Assembly (NCBI RefSeq): GCF_042668085.1
Contig: NZ_JBHVBO010000058.1
Location: 1-20,906, forward strand
DNA: 20,906 bases
Direction: 5' to 3'
DNA from: Isoptericola sp042668085
Lineage (GTDB): Bacteria > Actinomycetota > Actinomycetes > Actinomycetales > Cellulomonadaceae
A program made the position numbers and the translations under genes. Numbering within the stretch: position 1 is the first letter of the stretch; the number at the start of each line of letters is the position of its first letter. Below, in pieces: positions 6,141 to 13,023 of this stretch. The notes below the pieces were generated by a model, which was given only the letters and a program-made list of their open reading frames with translations, was not told the DNA's origin and searched no databases.

Positions 6141-7103
6141 TCACGGCCGGAGGTCGAGCGCGAGGTCGAGGATCGGGGCGGAGTGCGTCAGCGCGCCCAC
6201 GGACAGGAAGTCGACGCCGGTGCCGGCGACCTCGCGGGCGCGGTCGAGGGTGAGGTTGCCGGTGGCCTCGAGCTCGACGCGCGCGGGCACGCCGTCGCGC
6301 CCCTGCCGCGCGCGGACCGCGGCGACGGTCGCGGCGAGGACCGGCGTGGGCATGTTGTCGAGCAGCAGGAAGTCCGCGCCGGCGTCGAGCGCCTCCATCG
6401 CCTGGGCGGTCGTGTCGGCCTCGACCTGCACCAGCACGTCCGGGAAGGCGCGGCGGACGGCGTCGATCGCGCCGCGCACCGAGCCGGCGGCCACGACGTG
6501 GTTGTCCTTGACCATCGCGACGTCGTGCAGGCCCATGCGCTTGTTGGTGCCGCCGCCCGCGCGGACCGCGTACTTCTCCAGCGCGCGCAGGCCCGGCGTC
6601 GTCTTGCGGGTGTCGAGCACCTGCGCGCCCGTGCCGGCGAGCTCCCGCGACCAGGCCGCCGTCGCCGTCGCGACGCCCGACGCGCGCGAGGCGAGGTTGA
6701 GCAGCGTCCGCTCCGCGACGAGCAGCACCTGTACCGGTCCGGCGAGGGCCGCGAGCACCTGCCCCGGGGTGACGACGTCGCCGTCCTGCGCGTGGAACGT
6801 CACGGTCGGGGCCGGGAGCCCGAGGCGGCCGGCGACCTGCCGCAGCACCTCCGCCACGACGACGAGCCCCGCGACCGTGCCCGCCGACCGGGCCACCAGG
6901 TCCGCGGTGCCCGTGACCGACGCCGGCACCGTGGCCTGCGTCGTGACGTCGCGGCCGGGCGCCGCGCCGAGGTCCTCGTCCAGCGCGGTCTCCACGACGC
7001 GGGCGACCCACGCGGCGTCCAGCCCGGGCTCGACGGCGGACGGCTGGTCGTGCACGGGCAGGTCACGCGAGAGGTCGCGGTGCAGGTCGGTCACGCTGCG
7101 CAA
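6141..7103 (-). CDS. nadC: nicotinate-nucleotide (quinolinate) phosphoribosyltransferase
   Basis: NadC converts quinolinate and PRPP into nicotinate mononucleotide with loss of CO2, the third step of de novo NAD synthesis. The 320-aa protein shows the family path: ALDEDLGAAPGRDVTTQ (about 40-56), ERTLLNLASRASGVAT (131-146), TRKTTPGLRALEKYAVRAGG then GTNKRMGLHD (about 165-194), VKDNH (198-202), VQVEADT, LLLDNM, ELEATGNL and the C-terminal GVDFLSVGALTHSAP. The start is uncertain. TTG at 7103 has GAGG 5 nt upstream, while GTG at 7094 would put it 14 nt away. The N-terminus is about 25 residues longer than the conserved core. The ribosome site is itself a copy of the repeat that fills the nadB-nadC spacer. 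The enzyme call is secure; the start is moderate. Confidence 0.94.
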   Translation of the reverse strand: MRSVTDLHRDLSRDLPVHDQPSAVEPGLDAAWVARVVETALDEDLGAAPGRDVTTQATVPASVTGTADLVARSAGTVAGLVVVAEVLRQVAGRLGLPAPTVTFHAQDGDVVTPGQVLAALAGPVQVLLVAERTLLNLASRASGVATATAAWSRELAGTGAQVLDTRKTTPGLRALEKYAVRAGGGTNKRMGLHDVAMVKDNHVVAAGSVRGAIDAVRRAFPDVLVQVEADTTAQAMEALDAGADFLLLDNMPTPVLAATVAAVRARQGRDGVPARVELEATGNLTLDRAREVAGTGVDFLSVGALTHSAPILDLALDLRP

Positions 7104-7130
7104 CGCTACCTCGCGCCGTCGCGCCCGTCC

Positions 7131-7161
7131 GCCGAGGTAGTTCGAGCCCTGCCGAGGTAGT
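7131..7161 (+). repeat. left arm of a 31-bp perfect inverted repeat
   Basis: Positions 7131-7161 are the exact reverse complement of 7232-7262. Each arm holds two cores and the spacer between them. The arms are 70 nt apart, so in the nadB-nadC mRNA they could form a 31-bp stem enclosing three further cores. Confidence 0.93.
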
Positions 7162-7180
7162 GGTCTGGTCCACTACCTCG
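7153..7180 (-). promoter_or_regulatory. 11-bp hairpin at the centre of the array
   Basis: CGAGGTAGTGG (7153-7163) and CCACTACCTCG (7170-7180) pair perfectly around the 6-nt loop TCTGGT. In the minus-strand transcript this would be a stable hairpin about 50 nt before the nadC start. It could be a structural element of a translational switch or a weak terminator; no U-tract follows. Confidence 0.55.
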
Positions 7181-7189
7181 CGGAGATCT

Positions 7190-7220
7190 GAACTACCTCG
7201 GCACGATCCGGACTACCTCG
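7190..7220 (+). repeat. 31-nt direct repeat, copy 1
   Basis: Positions 7190-7220 are identical to 7250-7280, an offset of exactly three 20-bp units. The identity spans two cores and the spacer GCACGATCCGG. Confidence 0.92.
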
Positions 7221-7231
7221 GGGTGGTTCGA

Positions 7232-7262
7232 ACTACCTCGGCAGGGCTCGAACTACCTCGGC
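7232..7262 (-). repeat. right arm of the 31-bp perfect inverted repeat
   Basis: This is the reverse complement of 7131-7161 without mismatch. Identity that covers the spacer as well as the cores points to a recent inversion or copying event, or to selection for pairing. Confidence 0.93.
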
Positions 7263-7280
7263 ACGATCCGGACTACCTCG
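7250..7280 (+). repeat. 31-nt direct repeat, copy 2 (overlaps the nadB stop codon)
   Basis: This copy equals 7190-7220 and contains the TAG stop codon of nadB (7275-7273 on the minus strand), so the array has replaced or fixed the end of the nadB reading frame. Confidence 0.92.
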
Positions 7281-8967
7281 CGGGCGCGGGCGCTGCCTCG
7301 CGGAGGGTGCCGTCGTCGTCGAGGGCGAGGGTGACGCGGCGCTGCCAGGTGGGGTCGGGGGCGGGGAAGTCCGTGCGGAAGTGCCCGCCGCGCGACTCCT
7401 CGCGCAGCCGGGCGGCGTGCACCAGCGCGCTGGCGACCTGGTGCACGGTGGTCGTCTCCCACTCGGCGACCTGCGGGTCGGCGACGACGTCGGTCGCGCG
7501 GTGGGCGTCCGTCCGGATGCCCGCCAGCGCCTGCGCGGCGCGGTCCAACGACCCGGCCGACCGCACGGGCCCCGCGCCGTCCGACGTCGCGCGCTGCACG
7601 CGCGAGCGGGCCGCCGCCGCGACGAGCGCCGCTCCGCCGGGGCGCTCCTCGGGCTGGGGGGCCCGGCGCGGCCCGCCGTCCTCGACCTGCCGCACGACGT
7701 CGCGCGCGGCGCGGTGCGCGAAGACCAGGCCCTCGAGCAGCGAGTTGGACGCGAGCCGGTTGGCGCCGTGCACGCCCGTGCACGCCACCTCCCCGACCGC
7801 GTACAGGCCGGGCACCGAGGTGCGCCCGTGGGGGTCGGTCACGACGCCGCCCGAGTGGTAGTGCTGCGCCGGCGCGACCGGCACGGGCTCCTCGGTCCAG
7901 TCGATGCCCTGGTCCCGCAGGCGGGCGGTGATCGTCGGGAAGCGGCGGCGCAGGAAGGCGGCGCCCAGGTGCCGGGCGTCGAGGAGCACGTGGTCGGCGG
8001 ACGTCGCGGCCATCCGTCGCACGATGGCGTGCGCGACGACGTCCCGCGGCGCCAGCTCGGCCAGCTCGTGCTCGGCCGGCATGAAGCGGGCCCCGTCGAC
8101 GTCGAGCAGCAGCGCGCCCTCGCCGCGCACCGCCTCGCTGATGAGCGGCAGCTGCCCCTTGGCGCCCATGCCCTGCCACAGGACGGTGGGGTGGAACTGG
8201 ACGAACTCCAGGTCGCCCACGGCCGCGCCCGCCCGCAGCGCGGCGGCGATGCCGTCCCCGGTCGCGCCGGGCGGGTTGGTCGACGAGCGGAACACCTGCC
8301 CGATGCCACCCGTCGCGAGCACCACGACCGGCGCCAGCGCGGCGCCCACGCCGTCGCGGCTGCCCGCGCCGCGCACGTGCAGCGTGACCCCGGCGACGGG
8401 ACGGTGCCCGTCCGCGCCCGGGGCGCCGGTGAGGACGTCGAGCACGAGCGCGTGCTCGAGCACCTCGATGCCCGGGTCGTCGCGCACCGCCTCGATCTGC
8501 GCGATCAACGCGCGGGAGATCTCGGCCCCCGTCGCGTCGCCGCCGGCGTGCGCGATGCGGTCGGCGCGGTGCCCGCCCTCGCGGGTGAGGGCGATGCCGC
8601 CGTCCGGGCCGACGTCGAACGACGTGCCGCGGGCCACGAGCTCGCGCACGCGGTCCGGACCCTCGGTGACGAGGACGCGCACGGCCTCCGGGTCGCTCAG
8701 TCCGCCGCCGGCGGTCAGCGTGTCCGCGAGGTGGGCGTCGGGCGTGTCGTCGGGGTGCAGGGCCGCGGCGATGCCGCCCTGCGCCCACACCGTCGAGCCG
8801 GACGACAGCGCGCCCTTGGTCACCAGCAGCACCCGCGGCACGCGCGAGCGCAGCTCCAGCGCCGCGGTGAGCCCGGCGATGCCGGTGCCGACGACGATCG
8901 CGTCGGCGGCCGTGGTCCAGCCGGGGGCGGGGGCGGCGAGGGCGCGGGCGAGCCGCGGCCCGCTCAC
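7273..8967 (-). CDS. nadB: L-aspartate oxidase
   Basis: NadB is an FAD enzyme that oxidises L-aspartate to iminoaspartate, the first step of de novo NAD synthesis; NadA then forms quinolinate. The 564-aa protein has the Rossmann FAD motif AIVVGTGIAGLTAAL (about 23-37), the substrate loop SGSTVWAQGGIAAAL (56-70), FVQFHPTVL (255-263), SEAVRGEGALLL (277-288), AQHYHSGGV (367-375), GLYAVGEVACTGVHGANRLA (387-406) followed by SNSLLEG, and a C-terminal helical domain from about 460. The GTG at 8967 has GGTGA 7 nt upstream and follows panD after 52 nt. No nadA lies in the window, so it must be elsewhere or outside the edges. The final codons and the stop lie in the spacer repeat. Full length and secure. 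Confidence 0.96.
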   Translation of the reverse strand: MSGPRLARALAAPAPGWTTAADAIVVGTGIAGLTAALELRSRVPRVLLVTKGALSSGSTVWAQGGIAAALHPDDTPDAHLADTLTAGGGLSDPEAVRVLVTEGPDRVRELVARGTSFDVGPDGGIALTREGGHRADRIAHAGGDATGAEISRALIAQIEAVRDDPGIEVLEHALVLDVLTGAPGADGHRPVAGVTLHVRGAGSRDGVGAALAPVVVLATGGIGQVFRSSTNPPGATGDGIAAALRAGAAVGDLEFVQFHPTVLWQGMGAKGQLPLISEAVRGEGALLLDVDGARFMPAEHELAELAPRDVVAHAIVRRMAATSADHVLLDARHLGAAFLRRRFPTITARLRDQGIDWTEEPVPVAPAQHYHSGGVVTDPHGRTSVPGLYAVGEVACTGVHGANRLASNSLLEGLVFAHRAARDVVRQVEDGGPRRAPQPEERPGGAALVAAAARSRVQRATSDGAGPVRSAGSLDRAAQALAGIRTDAHRATDVVADPQVAEWETTTVHQVASALVHAARLREESRGGHFRTDFPAPDPTWQRRVTLALDDDGTLREAAPAPAR

Positions 8968-9019
8968 CGGGCCGTCACCGCGCCGTCCGCGCCGCCGTCG
9001 GGGGTGGTGCGCCCGGCCC

Positions 9020-9475
9020 TCACCGGACGGCCGCGAAGGGCACGCCGCTGGACTCCAGGCCGAAGCCGTCGGGCACCTGGCCCGGGTCGTCGTCGAGCTC
9101 GACGATGCGGTTCTCCGGGTCGACGAACACGACCGCCGGCGAGTAGGTCCGCGCGTCGGCGTCCGACATCGTGCCGTACGCGATGACGATGACGGTGTCC
9201 CCGGGGTGCACGAGGTGCGCGGCCGCGCCGTTGATGCTCACCTGGCGGCCGCCGCGCTCGCCCGGGATGACGTAGGTCGTGAGGCGGGCGCCGTTGGTGA
9301 CGTCCACCACGTCGACCTGCTGCCCCGGGTAGAGGTCGGCCGCGTCGAGGAGGTCGGCGTCGATGGTGATCGAGCCGACGTAGTGCAGGTCCGCCTGCGT
9401 CACCGTGGCGCGATGGATCTTGCCGATCATCATCGGCCGCTGCAGGGAGGCGGGGCGGTTCGCGTGCTCAGTCAC
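9020..9475 (-). CDS. panD: aspartate 1-decarboxylase
   Basis: PanD decarboxylates L-aspartate to beta-alanine for pantothenate and CoA. It is made as a proenzyme and cleaves itself between Gly and Ser to create a pyruvoyl cofactor. Here the site is G34-S35 in LHYVGSITIDADLLDAADL. Other family marks are MIGKIHRATVTQADL, VTNGARLTTYVIPGERGG, INGAAAHLVHPGDTVIVIAYG and FVDPENRI. The reading from GTG 9475 gives 151 aa, about 10 longer than usual. I prefer it because AGGAG lies 7 nt upstream, while the ATG pair at 9433/9430 that would give the usual N-terminus has no ribosome site. The start overlaps the panC stop by 8 nt, so the two are coupled. Identity is very secure; the start is likely. Confidence 0.95.
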   Translation of the reverse strand: MTEHANRPASLQRPMMIGKIHRATVTQADLHYVGSITIDADLLDAADLYPGQQVDVVDVTNGARLTTYVIPGERGGRQVSINGAAAHLVHPGDTVIVIAYGTMSDADARTYSPAVVFVDPENRIVELDDDPGQVPDGFGLESSGVPFAAVR

Positions 9476-10400
9476 TGGCGTTCTCCTGTGGATCCGCGCC
9501 GGCGGCGGGGCTGCCGGCCAGGTCCACGGCCTGGTTGTCGATCAGTCGGGTGGCGCCCGTACGCGCCGCCACGAGGAGGAGGGCGGGGCCGCGGAAGTCC
9601 GCGGGCACCGGGTCCACGGTAGTCGGGTCGACGAGTGCGAGGTAATCCACCTCAACGCCGGCCTCCCCGTCCAGGATTCCCGATGCCGCTAGGACGACCG
9701 CCTCCGGACCCTCGCCGGCCGCGTCCGCGCCCGCCCGCAGCGCGCGGGACAGGGCCAGGGCCGAGGCGCGCTCGTCGTCCGACAGGTAGGCGTTGCGCGA
9801 CGACAGCGCGAGCCCGTCGGCGTCGCGCACGATCGGCACGCCGAGCACCTCGACGTCCACGTCCAGGTCGCGCACCATGCGGCGCACGGCCAGCAGCTGC
9901 TGGGCGTCCTTCTCCCCGAACAGGGCCACGTCGGGGCGCGTCAGGTGCATGAGCTTGAGCACCACCGTGAGCACGCCGTCGAGGTGGCCGGGGCGCGACT
10001 CGCCCTCGAGCACCTCGCCGATCCGGCCCGCCGACACCCGCACGATCGGGTCGCCGTCGGGGTAGACGACGTCGGGCGTGGGCGCGAAGACGAGGTCCGC
10101 GCCGACGCTCGCCAGCTTCGCGACGTCGCCGTCCAGGTCGCGCGGGTAGCGGTCCAGGTCCTCCCCCGCCCCGAACTGCAGCGGGTTGACGAAGATCGTC
10201 ACGATGACCTGGCCGGTGGGGCCGGCGGCCTCGCGGGCCTTCCGCACCAGCTGCAGGTGCCCCTCGTGCAGGGCGCCCATCGTCATGACGACGGCCCGCC
10301 GGTCCGTCGGCTCCGGGCCGGACAGCGTCCACGCCCCCAGCGCGTCGTGCAGCTCCGCCCGGGAGCTCACGACGGCGGGCTCGTGCGGGGTGGTGGTCAT
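9468..10400 (-). CDS. panC: pantothenate synthetase (pantoate--beta-alanine ligase)
   Basis: PanC joins pantoate and beta-alanine with ATP through a pantoyl-adenylate; the beta-alanine comes from the next gene, panD. The 310-aa protein is a HIGH-type nucleotidyl transferase: VMTMGALHEGHLQLVRKAR (about 38-56) contains the HxGH motif, TIFVNPLQFGAGEDLDRYPR (68-87) binds pantoate, LVFAPTPDVVYPDG follows, and LFGEKDAQQLLAVRRMVRDL (160-179) holds the KMSKS-like loop, then RDADGLALSSRNAYLS. The ATG at 10400 has AGGAG 5 nt upstream and overlaps the DUF2520 stop in ATGA. No panB or classical panE is in the window. Normal length and very secure. Confidence 0.97.
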   Translation of the reverse strand: MTTTPHEPAVVSSRAELHDALGAWTLSGPEPTDRRAVVMTMGALHEGHLQLVRKAREAAGPTGQVIVTIFVNPLQFGAGEDLDRYPRDLDGDVAKLASVGADLVFAPTPDVVYPDGDPIVRVSAGRIGEVLEGESRPGHLDGVLTVVLKLMHLTRPDVALFGEKDAQQLLAVRRMVRDLDVDVEVLGVPIVRDADGLALSSRNAYLSDDERASALALSRALRAGADAAGEGPEAVVLAASGILDGEAGVEVDYLALVDPTTVDPVPADFRGPALLLVAARTGATRLIDNQAVDLAGSPAAGADPQENASD

Positions 10401-11395
10401 CGGGGCTCCTGCGGGTCGTCGGGGTGGGCCGCGGGCGGCGGCGCGAGGGCGTCGAGCAGCTCGCGGGCCGCGCGGTCGTCGATGCGGTGGGCGGCGAGCG
10501 CGCGGCTCGTCGCGCCGCGGGCCAGCTCGGTGTACGACGCCGGCACGTCGGTGGCGCCGGTCGCGGCTGCCAGCGCGCGCAGGGCGTCGAGGTGCGTGCG
10601 TACGGTGCCGACGTCGCCGCGCGACACCGGACCGGTGAGGGCCGTGACCGCCCCGGCGCCGTCGGCCACGTCCGCGGCGCGCGTCGCGCCGTCGAGCGCG
10701 GCGGACAGGAGCGGCGCGAGCGCCCGTCCCGGCTGCTCGACGCCGGCGGCCGCGAGCGCCTGGGCGGCCTGCGCCACCAGCACCACGAGGTGGTTCGCGC
10801 CGTGCGCGAGGGCGGCGTGGTAGAGCCCGCGGGACTCCTCCGCGACGATCACCGGCTCCCCGCCGACCTCGACGACGAGCGCCTGCCCGATCGGCTGCAC
10901 GGCCGCCGGCGCCGTGACCGCGAACGTGCAGCCCTCGAGCCGGTGCAGGTCGAGCGACGTGCCCGTGAACGTCATCGCCGGGTGCAGCGCCACCGGGATG
11001 GCGCCGGCATTCCGCGCCGGGTCGAGCACGGCCACGCCGTACCGGCCCGACGTGTGCACGACGAGCTGCCCGGGCTGCCACGCGCCGAGCGCCGCCAGAC
11101 CGCTCACGACCTCCGCGAGCGCGTCGTCGGGCACCGCGAGCAGCACCATCTCGGCGCGCTCCACGACGTCGGGCACCTCGAGGTGCGGGACGCCCGGCAG
11201 GAGCGTCGCGATACGCTCCCGCGACTCCTCGCTGACGCCGCTCGCACCGACCAGGGTGTGGCCCGCCGCGCGCAGCGCGCTGCCCAGCACGGCGCCCACC
11301 CGGCCGGCGCCGACGACGCCGACCCCGAGGCGGCCGGGCCGCGCGGACGGCGGCCCGGCCGCGGGGGCCGGGCGGCCGTCGTCGGGCACGCTCAC
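10397..11395 (-). CDS. Rossmann-fold DUF2520 protein, candidate NAD(P)-dependent reductase of the pantothenate branch
   Basis: The 332-aa protein has a proline-rich N-terminus, then an NAD(P)-binding fold with GVGVVGAGRVGAVLGSALRAAGH (about 24-46; GxGxxG). MVLLAVPDDALAEVV (83-97), LVVHTSGRYG (111-120) and IPVALHPAMTF (133-143) follow. From about 170 it is helical, with SRGLYHAALAHGANHLVVLV (188-207) and LTGPVSRGD (253-261), typical of the DUF2520 domain in this family. The fold resembles ketopantoate reductases and F420H2:NADP reductases. The GTG at 11395 overlaps the preceding stop (GTGA) with GGAGG about 8 nt upstream, and the gene ends in ATGA with panC. A role in reducing ketopantoate is an attractive inference from position only; a regulatory or other oxidoreductase role is possible. 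Confidence 0.85.
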   Translation of the reverse strand: MSVPDDGRPAPAAGPPSARPGRLGVGVVGAGRVGAVLGSALRAAGHTLVGASGVSEESRERIATLLPGVPHLEVPDVVERAEMVLLAVPDDALAEVVSGLAALGAWQPGQLVVHTSGRYGVAVLDPARNAGAIPVALHPAMTFTGTSLDLHRLEGCTFAVTAPAAVQPIGQALVVEVGGEPVIVAEESRGLYHAALAHGANHLVVLVAQAAQALAAAGVEQPGRALAPLLSAALDGATRAADVADGAGAVTALTGPVSRGDVGTVRTHLDALRALAAATGATDVPASYTELARGATSRALAAHRIDDRAARELLDALAPPPAAHPDDPQEPR

Positions 11396-13023
11396 CCTCG
11401 CCCCTCCATCTGCCCCTCCATCCAGCGCTCGGGCCGTGCGTGCGCGCGGGCGGCGCGGGCGCGGGCGGACTGCTCGCCGAGCAGGCGCGCGGCCTCGTCC
11501 TCGGCGAGGTGGTGGACCGCCGGGCTGATCGGGCCGGGCGTCGAGTGCAGCACGAACGACGCGAGCCCGCGGCGGCGCTGCCACGGCCCCTGCTCGATCC
11601 CGAGGGACTGGGTGCGCTCGTGCGGCACCACCTCGAGCGTGCGCACGAAGCGGCCCCCGCGCGCCAGCAGCGCGCGGCCCGTGACCGCGTAGCCGTTGCG
11701 GCGCCAGCTCCACGGGTCGAGCAGGCGGGCGCTCCGGGGGCTGGTCACGAACCAGCGGTCCGTGCAGGCGTCGCCGGTGAGGGCCTCGTCGAGCAGCGCC
11801 AGCGTGTCGTCGGGGTTCTCGACCTCGAGGTCGGGAAGCACGAGCCACAGTGCCGTGAGCGCCTCCTCGCGCGGGCCGACCGGGAGGAGCACGTGCTGCT
11901 GCTCCCCCTGCTGCTGGCCCTCGCCGCCGCCGTAGCCGGCCACGTTGACCTTGACGCGCCACCAGTCCGGACCGCGCCACAGCGGGCCCTGCGTGAGCGA
12001 GACCGCCTGCACGCGGCCCGGCGGGATCGTCTGCGCGCGCGTCTCCAGCAGGCCGTGGCGCAGCCGGATGCCGTCCGGCGACAGCGCGGCCCGGAAGCCG
12101 AACTCCCCCGCGAACCGCTGGAAGATGTAGCCGCCGACGCCGAGGATCGCGGGTAGCGCCGAGAACAGGATGCTCACCTCGCGGGTGACGGCGACCGCCA
12201 CCCCGACGCCGATCAGCACCAGGACCCCGAGCCACACCCCCGGCATCCGCAGCAGCGACTGGAGCAGGCGCACCGCCGGCACCTCGTACACCTGGCGCTC
12301 CGGTGCCTCGGGGGCGGCGTCGTCCGACACGTCGTCCGGCACGTGGACCGCGCCGGTGGGCGGCCCGTCCGACAGGTCCGCGGGCGCCGCCGGGTCGTCG
12401 GACGCAGGATGCACCTCGGCGGGCTGCGTGGCCGACCGGTCGGTGCGGCGGGCGGCCTTGACCCCCGCCGCGCGGGCGAGCAGGTCCGCGCGCAGGCGCT
12501 GCGCGTCCGCCTCCTTGAGGAAGCCGATGGCCACGCCCGAGTCGGAGCCGCCCGCCACCTCCAGCCGCAGCTCCGCCAGCCCGAACAGCCGCGCGAGCAG
12601 CGGCTGCCGCACGTCGATCGCCTGCAGCCGGTCGAGGCGGGCGTGCCGCTGCTGGCGGAACAGGATGCCCTTGCGCAGCCGCACGGCGTCGTCGTCCACC
12701 GCGTACGCCGTCATGCGCCACGCCAACGCCGCGTAGCCGAAGATGATCGCGACGAGCAGCACCAGCCCGAGGAGCACCACCCACCACAGGCTGCGGATCG
12801 AGTCGACCGCCCGGACCGCGTTCGACACGTCGTCGAGCACCTGCTGGCCGCCGATGACGAGGATCGCCACCACCGCCGCCCAGCCGCGCACGAACGGCGT
12901 GACCGGGTGCACGCGGCGCCACTCCTGCTCCTGGCTCGACGGCGCGCTGTCGGGCGCCTCGACCGGTGCGACGCCCGGCTGGTGCGTCGGCTCGGGGCTG
13001 CGCCCCGGGGTCGGCTCGCTCAC
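11392..13023 (-). CDS. large bacterial PH-domain (bPH2/YdbT-like) membrane protein
   Basis: The 543-aa protein has a charged, proline-rich N-terminus, then two helices (about 46-60 and 79-101) and a first PH-like domain starting WRMTAYAVDDDAVRLRKGIL (about 102-185; the DRLQAIDVRQPLLARLFGLA part is typical). An acidic, low-complexity linker (about 195-245) leads to two more helices (about 262-280 and 284-301) and a second domain with LSPDGIRLRHGLLETRAQTI (about 314-333) and PGRVQAVSLTQG. A third domain runs from about 436, with RRNGYAVTGRALLARGG and VVPHERTQSLGIEQGPWQRR. The layout matches YdbT-type proteins, whose role is poorly known (membrane or stress related). The GTG at 13023 overlaps the stop of the small PH gene in GTGA; its ribosome site is weak, so coupling is likely. 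Confidence 0.86.
   Translation of the reverse strand: MSEPTPGRSPEPTHQPGVAPVEAPDSAPSSQEQEWRRVHPVTPFVRGWAAVVAILVIGGQQVLDDVSNAVRAVDSIRSLWWVVLLGLVLLVAIIFGYAALAWRMTAYAVDDDAVRLRKGILFRQQRHARLDRLQAIDVRQPLLARLFGLAELRLEVAGGSDSGVAIGFLKEADAQRLRADLLARAAGVKAARRTDRSATQPAEVHPASDDPAAPADLSDGPPTGAVHVPDDVSDDAAPEAPERQVYEVPAVRLLQSLLRMPGVWLGVLVLIGVGVAVAVTREVSILFSALPAILGVGGYIFQRFAGEFGFRAALSPDGIRLRHGLLETRAQTIPPGRVQAVSLTQGPLWRGPDWWRVKVNVAGYGGGEGQQQGEQQHVLLPVGPREEALTALWLVLPDLEVENPDDTLALLDEALTGDACTDRWFVTSPRSARLLDPWSWRRNGYAVTGRALLARGGRFVRTLEVVPHERTQSLGIEQGPWQRRRGLASFVLHSTPGPISPAVHHLAEDEAARLLGEQSARARAARAHARPERWMEGQMEGRG

Larger units (their letters stand above)
7106..7280. repeat. 20-bp periodic ACTACCTCG repeat array in the nadB-nadC spacer
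   Basis: The core ACTACCTCG begins at 7172, 7192, 7212, 7232, 7252 and 7272, an exact 20-bp step. Inverted copies (CGAGGTAGT) lie at 7133-7141 and 7153-7161, also 20 bp apart. An 8-nt copy, CTACCTCG at 7106-7113, coincides with the nadC ribosome site. Spacers are 11 nt and partly conserved (two read GCACGATCCGG). The last forward copy supplies the nadB stop codon, and a decayed CTGCCTCG at 7293-7300 lies inside nadB at the next 20-bp step. The array covers nearly the whole 169-nt gap. Its function is unknown: RNA switch, protein-binding array or dispersed repeat. Confidence 0.93.

Noticed and set aside
7131..7262. Miniature transposon (MITE)
   Set aside because: The 31-bp arms lie inside the repeat array and not at its ends, and no target-site duplication is seen; a dispersed repeat origin remains open.
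7104..7280. CRISPR array
   Set aside because: The 20-bp step with a 9-nt core and partly identical 11-nt spacers is far too short for CRISPR units, and no cas gene is present.
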